Assembly (NCBI GenBank): GCA_031256755.1
Contig: JAIRPZ010000076.1
Coordinates: forward strand, 1 to 25,844
Origin: Planctomycetaceae bacterium
Lineage (GTDB): Bacteria > Planctomycetota > Planctomycetia > Pirellulales > Thermoguttaceae
Length of the DNA stretch: 25,844 nucleotides
Reading direction: 5' to 3'
The notes under the pieces are model-generated. The model ran no database searches and had not been told where the DNA came from. It saw only the letters and a list, made by a program, of their open reading frames with translations. Below are positions 22,538-25,844 of this stretch, piece after piece. Position 1 is the first letter of the stretch. Every line of letters starts with the position of its first letter. The translations under genes were made by a program, and so were the position numbers.

Positions 22538-25273
22538 TTACCGTTTCGGAAATTTGACTTCAACAAGCGTTCCGTCACGCTCCACCGTAAGCGTCACCGG
22601 CTGTTCCGGCGGAAGTTGATGAATCCGGTATTCTATCGCCGCAAGAGATGCCGTCAGTTGATCATTCACCATCACAATCAAATCGTCTGGACGCAGTCCC
22701 GATTGCTCCGCCTCGCTGCCGGATCGTATGCTCTCAATAAACGGCGGCGTGCGCCGGTTCACCGCAGGTACCAGCAGAATCCCCCAATTTTGGAAAACCT
22801 TGATCGTGTCTTCCGGGATCAATTCTTTGTCCCGTACCGCTTTGTCGGTAAATAAATTGATCGCCGTATTTTCTTTGCCCGCACGCGCCAGCATTTTTTG
22901 TACAGAATCCCGAAGTGCATAAGACGGTATCGAAAAATTCAGCCAACTATGATTTTCGTTGTTCCGCAGTTCTTTCCCAAGGATACCGAGCAATTCGCCG
23001 GTCTCCGCCGAAATCAGCGCACCGCCGCACGAACCGGGATTATTGGTCGTGATGTCCAGCACAAAAATATCTCCTTTATAAGGTGTTTCAAAAACTCCGC
23101 GCCGTGCCGATAATTTCGTTTGAACGGCAATATGACCGAACTGCACCGTTACCGGTTCATTGCCCTGCGCAATGTTAAACGAATTCGATACCGCATAAAC
23201 CGGCAGCCCCAACTCCGGCTTTTTCACCTCGTCAGGGAGAGCAAAAAACGGTAAATCAGATGCCGTAATTTTCAGCAGCGCAATTTCCATGACCGGATCC
23301 GCATCCGCTAATTTGGCATCGAATTTTCTGCCGCTGTCCAGCACCACCTGAATCGGGTCGGCTTGCAGTGCGGCAGTCAACGCCGTCAGGATAAAACCGT
23401 CCGGCGAAATCAGTATCCCCGATTGATAACCATGAATCCCCGCCGCTTCAGCACCGTAAATTTTGACGGATTTCTGTACCGCACCGGCAATGACCGGCGA
23501 AAGTACCGGATGCGGAATCACCGGCGGCGCAGACGGTTTGACCGTGTTGAATGTCTTTTCTGTTTCAAATACGCCGAAAATCAGTTTCCCGTTGCGGACT
23601 TCCATTGTTTTTTCGGAAAAGTAAACTTCACACGGGAAATCAAGCGCATCGCCGGACATTTCGATCAGCATCACACTGCCGGTTTGCGGATCGGAGAAAA
23701 ACTTCACATCGTTTCCCCGCCACGTTACAGTCAGAACATCGTACAGCGTTCCGAGATTGCCGCCGACAGGTGCCGTGCCGGTGTAAGCAATGTCGGCATC
23801 TTCAATCTTTCCCGCAACAGTCAAAAGCCGGTACAAATACAGTGCCGTAAAAAGTCCGTTGCTGCCCCGCGGGGACTTGTAGTGAGAAATCGGATCAATG
23901 ACAAACTCCTTTGTTTCCTGCATTAAATCAGCATTCCAGAAATTTTGACCGTTAGGCAATTCCCAATGAAGACCTTTGTCCGTGATTCGGAACGAGAAGG
24001 TATCCGGTTTGTCTTTCAGTTTTCCGGTCATTTTCCATTCCGTTTCGGATTTGAACGGATCCGCAGCGTTGATGAGTTTCAGAACTCTGGCAGTTTCGAT
24101 CTTATTGAAGTGAAAATTGGCATAACCTTTCCGTTTTTCGTAAAACGGTTTGACGGCTTCGGAAAGATAGATTTCGCCTTGCTTCATTTCGAGTACCGGT
24201 TTTCCGTCTTCGTTTTCTTTGAGTTCCGGTTTAATCGGCGGGGCGATCATTTTTTCGGTCATTTCGATCAATTCGGTTTCGCCGTGCAGCCCGCCGAGCC
24301 GGACTTGGACATCGTACCGCTTGCCGTCTTCGCTTCCGCGTGCGGTCACCGGCAGCCGCCAGTGTTTCGGATATATGCCGATCAGATTTTTATAGGTGTT
24401 GACCGAATCAACGGCATGTCCTGCAAAACGGAGAATTTCATCGCCGTAGCGTAATCCGCTGCGGGCGGCATCGGACGTTCCCTGTACTTCATCAATAACG
24501 ACACGTCCGTGATTATCGGTCATCACAACGGCATTGAGCGTGGCATGATCCACAATGCGTCCGCTTTTCAGGTCGCCGAGAAAATACCGGACCTGATTGG
24601 CGGAAACAGCATAACCGATGCCGACATTGACGCGTCCCCGTTTTTCAAACGAACAGCGTCCGATGATGCCGATAATTTCCCCTTTGTCATTGAAAAGCGG
24701 ACCGCCGCTGTTGCCGGGATTGACAGCGGCATCGGTTTGCAAACAATCGGTATATTCCAAAAAACTTCCTGCCGGAAATTGATAACGGTGCGTCCCGGAA
24801 ATGATGCCTTTGGAGACGCACGGTTTCAGATCAATGGCCAGCAGAAACGGATTACCCATCACGAAGGCGGTATTGCCGACCGACACGCCGTCGCTGTCCG
24901 CAAATTTTGCGAAGGGAAAATCGCTGCGACCGAGCAGTTTGATGAGGGCGATATCGCCGACCGGATCGAGTCCGACGAGAACTGTATCGTAGAGTTTTCC
25001 GTCAGCCATTCCGCATTTCATGGCGGGACCGCAGGGCTGGACGACGTGAAAATTGGTCACGGCATAACCGTCCGGGGAGATGACTACGCCGCTTCCGCCG
25101 CCGGCCTGTGCATCGGGGTTAGCGGGAAAAACGGCGACCGTTGCCTGCATCGCTTTGTTGATGTTTTCGTCTGCGGGAGACGATTCATCGGCAAAAAGCA
25201 GCGGCGGAACGCACTGCAACAAAACGGCAGACAGAACAGCAAACGGGACAGTCAAGCGTAAAATACGGGACAT
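22538..25273 (-). CDS. HtrA-like protease with tandem protease domains and PDZs
   Basis: The 911-residue exported protein (signal peptide 1-28, ending LFA) contains an S1C trypsin-like domain (about 40-235) with an intact triad: His76 in TNFHVV, Asp107 in DPVGDIALIKL and Ser189 in NPGNSGGPL. A PDZ domain follows (about 245-325, with SGLRYGDEILRFAG). A middle region of unknown fold (about 350-590) leads to a second S1C-like domain (about 600-795) whose key residues are changed: Thr633 in the His position, Glu663 in the Asp position (DPVMEIALLKI) and Cys749 in the Ser position (NPGSCGGAL). A second PDZ (835-905, SGLRPDDLIVMVND) ends the protein. Normal DegP/HtrA proteins are about 350-500 residues with one protease domain. 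It likely works in periplasmic protein quality control or processing; the second domain is probably a scaffold or regulatory pseudoprotease. No SD is seen at ATG 25273. Confidence 0.85.
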   Translation of the reverse strand: MSRILRLTVPFAVLSAVLLQCVPPLLFADESSPADENINKAMQATVAVFPANPDAQAGGGSGVVISPDGYAVTNFHVVQPCGPAMKCGMADGKLYDTVLVGLDPVGDIALIKLLGRSDFPFAKFADSDGVSVGNTAFVMGNPFLLAIDLKPCVSKGIISGTHRYQFPAGSFLEYTDCLQTDAAVNPGNSGGPLFNDKGEIIGIIGRCSFEKRGRVNVGIGYAVSANQVRYFLGDLKSGRIVDHATLNAVVMTDNHGRVVIDEVQGTSDAARSGLRYGDEILRFAGHAVDSVNTYKNLIGIYPKHWRLPVTARGSEDGKRYDVQVRLGGLHGETELIEMTEKMIAPPIKPELKENEDGKPVLEMKQGEIYLSEAVKPFYEKRKGYANFHFNKIETARVLKLINAADPFKSETEWKMTGKLKDKPDTFSFRITDKGLHWELPNGQNFWNADLMQETKEFVIDPISHYKSPRGSNGLFTALYLYRLLTVAGKIEDADIAYTGTAPVGGNLGTLYDVLTVTWRGNDVKFFSDPQTGSVMLIEMSGDALDFPCEVYFSEKTMEVRNGKLIFGVFETEKTFNTVKPSAPPVIPHPVLSPVIAGAVQKSVKIYGAEAAGIHGYQSGILISPDGFILTALTAALQADPIQVVLDSGRKFDAKLADADPVMEIALLKITASDLPFFALPDEVKKPELGLPVYAVSNSFNIAQGNEPVTVQFGHIAVQTKLSARRGVFETPYKGDIFVLDITTNNPGSCGGALISAETGELLGILGKELRNNENHSWLNFSIPSYALRDSVQKMLARAGKENTAINLFTDKAVRDKELIPEDTIKVFQNWGILLVPAVNRRTPPFIESIRSGSEAEQSGLRPDDLIVMVNDQLTASLAAIEYRIHQLPPEQPVTLTVERDGTLVEVKFPKR

Positions 25274-25365
25274 TTTTCTTATTTCTTATTTTTCCAAAAG
25301 CAGAAAAGAACGGATTCCATTGTACCACAAAGTTGACGGAAGAGTGCTAGCCGCACGGGCGGAAA

Positions 25366-25461
25366 TAGTTTGCAGACCGCAGATTGCAGTTTGCAGAAGA
25401 AAGATACCTCTAATCTTTCCCCTTTTCTTGCTGCCGTCTGCGGTCTGCTGTCTGCAAACTA
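25366..25461. repeat. Long interrupted palindrome, 96 bp
   Basis: TAGTTTGCAGAC (25366-25377) is the exact inverse of GTCTGCAAACTA (25450-25461). In an alternative register GCAGACCGCAGA (25372-25383) is the exact inverse of TCTGCGGTCTGC (25437-25448), and a core hairpin GAAAGAT (25399-25405) / ATCTTTC (25413-25419) sits in the centre. The left arm also has internal TTGCAG repeats. It lies in the gap between two minus-strand genes. It could be a palindromic intergenic repeat, a decayed miniature element, or the 3' structure of the partial gene at the right edge. No flanking target duplication is visible. Confidence 0.7.
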
Positions 25462-25494
25462 ATTCTCAATTAAAAATATGCCCGTCCGGCAGGA

Positions 25495-25844
25495 CTACCA
25501 GCCGCTGCTCAATCCCGCATCGGCGTAGGATCGCTCACGGCTGTCCAGAACCTCCCGAACCGGTTGCGCTGCTTTGCTTGCTGCATTGCCTGCCGCACCA
25601 AATCCTGCCGTTCCGCCTGTTCCGCCCGCTGCACCGCCAATCGCATCGAGAAGATCGTCTATGGGATTACTGCTCCCCGTACCGCTTCCGCCGGTGTTGC
25701 CGGAAGCATCCGTCACCGCTCCGAGAATATTGCTCTTGACCGGCGTGTATGCTGCGGCACTGGTTCTTCTTGCCCGAATGAATTTACCGACAAGAGAGGC
25801 AGTGGGATTACCGGCTATGTTGACAGTAGAACCGATTGACAAGT
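25495..25844 (-). CDS. Partial Gly/Ala-rich protein, 5' end outside window
   Basis: The frame is open from the window edge to a TAG at 25495-25497, giving at least 115 residues; the true start is likely beyond the edge (the first possible start inside is only a TTG at 25842). The visible N-terminal part is basic (GKFIRARRTSAAAYTP). The middle is very rich in Gly, Ser, Thr and Ala (TDASGNTGGSGTGSSNP, AIGGAAGGTGGTAGFGAAGNA), and the end is charged. I do not recognise a family. It is followed on the same strand by the 96-bp palindrome and then by the HtrA-like gene, 221 bases away, so co-transcription is uncertain. Confidence 0.5.
   Translation of the reverse strand, partial: LSIGSTVNIAGNPTASLVGKFIRARRTSAAAYTPVKSNILGAVTDASGNTGGSGTGSSNPIDDLLDAIGGAAGGTGGTAGFGAAGNAASKAAQPVREVLDSRERSYADAGLSSGW

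Noticed and set aside
24509..25261. A 250-codon open frame on the plus strand
   Set aside because: It is antisense to the first HtrA protease domain, whose triad motifs are intact; no start signal or domain supports it.
25366..25461. Repeats near the right edge as a CRISPR array
   Set aside because: The GCAGA-type repeats are too short, unevenly spaced and arranged as a palindrome, with no spacer-sized unique segments.

Overview
The window looks like a chromosomal segment of a Gram-negative bacterium of the Planctomycetes or a close PVC-group relative. The pointers are two large secreted proteins that combine a carbohydrate-binding-like domain (NPCBM or LamG), TolB/PD40-type repeats resembling the hydrazine synthase alpha-subunit family, and C-terminal CxxCH haem motifs; a PEP-CTERM protein; an exported EF-hand protein; long exported proteins of no clear family; and weak or absent Shine-Dalgarno sites at most starts. 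This assignment is inference from family content; there is no rRNA or other marker in the window.

Layout, left to right. 136-1222 (+): an MvhD/FlpD-type iron-sulfur electron-transfer subunit, then the chromosome-segregation protein ScpB. 1336-4299 (+): a secreted NPCBM/PD40/cytochrome c-like protein with its own -10 box and good SD. 4452-5740 (-): RuvA and an unrecognised protein in a likely operon. 5741-6008: a divergent intergenic region carrying a perfect 18-bp-arm palindrome and an imperfect tandem repeat. 6009-7367 (+): an exported protein with two C-terminal EF-hand loops. 7396-9990 and 10132-10680 (-): a large exported toroid-like protein and a PEP-CTERM protein, separated by a clear intrinsic terminator. 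11085-12740 (+): a putative glycosyltransferase-like/TPR protein. 12748-12856: a 109-bp MITE-like element with 18-bp inverted ends and a perfect 9-bp target duplication. 12937-15072 (+): a DUF3800 plus helical-repeat protein with its own sigma70-like promoter just beyond the MITE. 15209-18409 (+): a giant membrane-anchored LptC/LptA-like (OstA) protein. 18542-22336 (-): the second haem-binding PD40 protein, with a LamG domain. 22538-25273 (-): an HtrA-type protease with one intact and one degenerate protease domain and two PDZ domains. 25495 to the right edge (-): a fragment of a Gly-rich protein.

Most of the content is cell-envelope and secretome biology: at least six products carry a signal peptide or membrane anchor. 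Housekeeping genes (scpB, ruvA) are interspersed, and each large exported protein appears to be its own transcription unit, so this is not one tight pathway. I see no CRISPR array, rRNA, tRNA or complete insertion sequence. The best candidates for something undescribed are the DUF3800-repeat protein next to the MITE, the twin haem/PD40 proteins, the giant Lpt-like protein, and the HtrA protease whose second domain has its Ser replaced by Cys.
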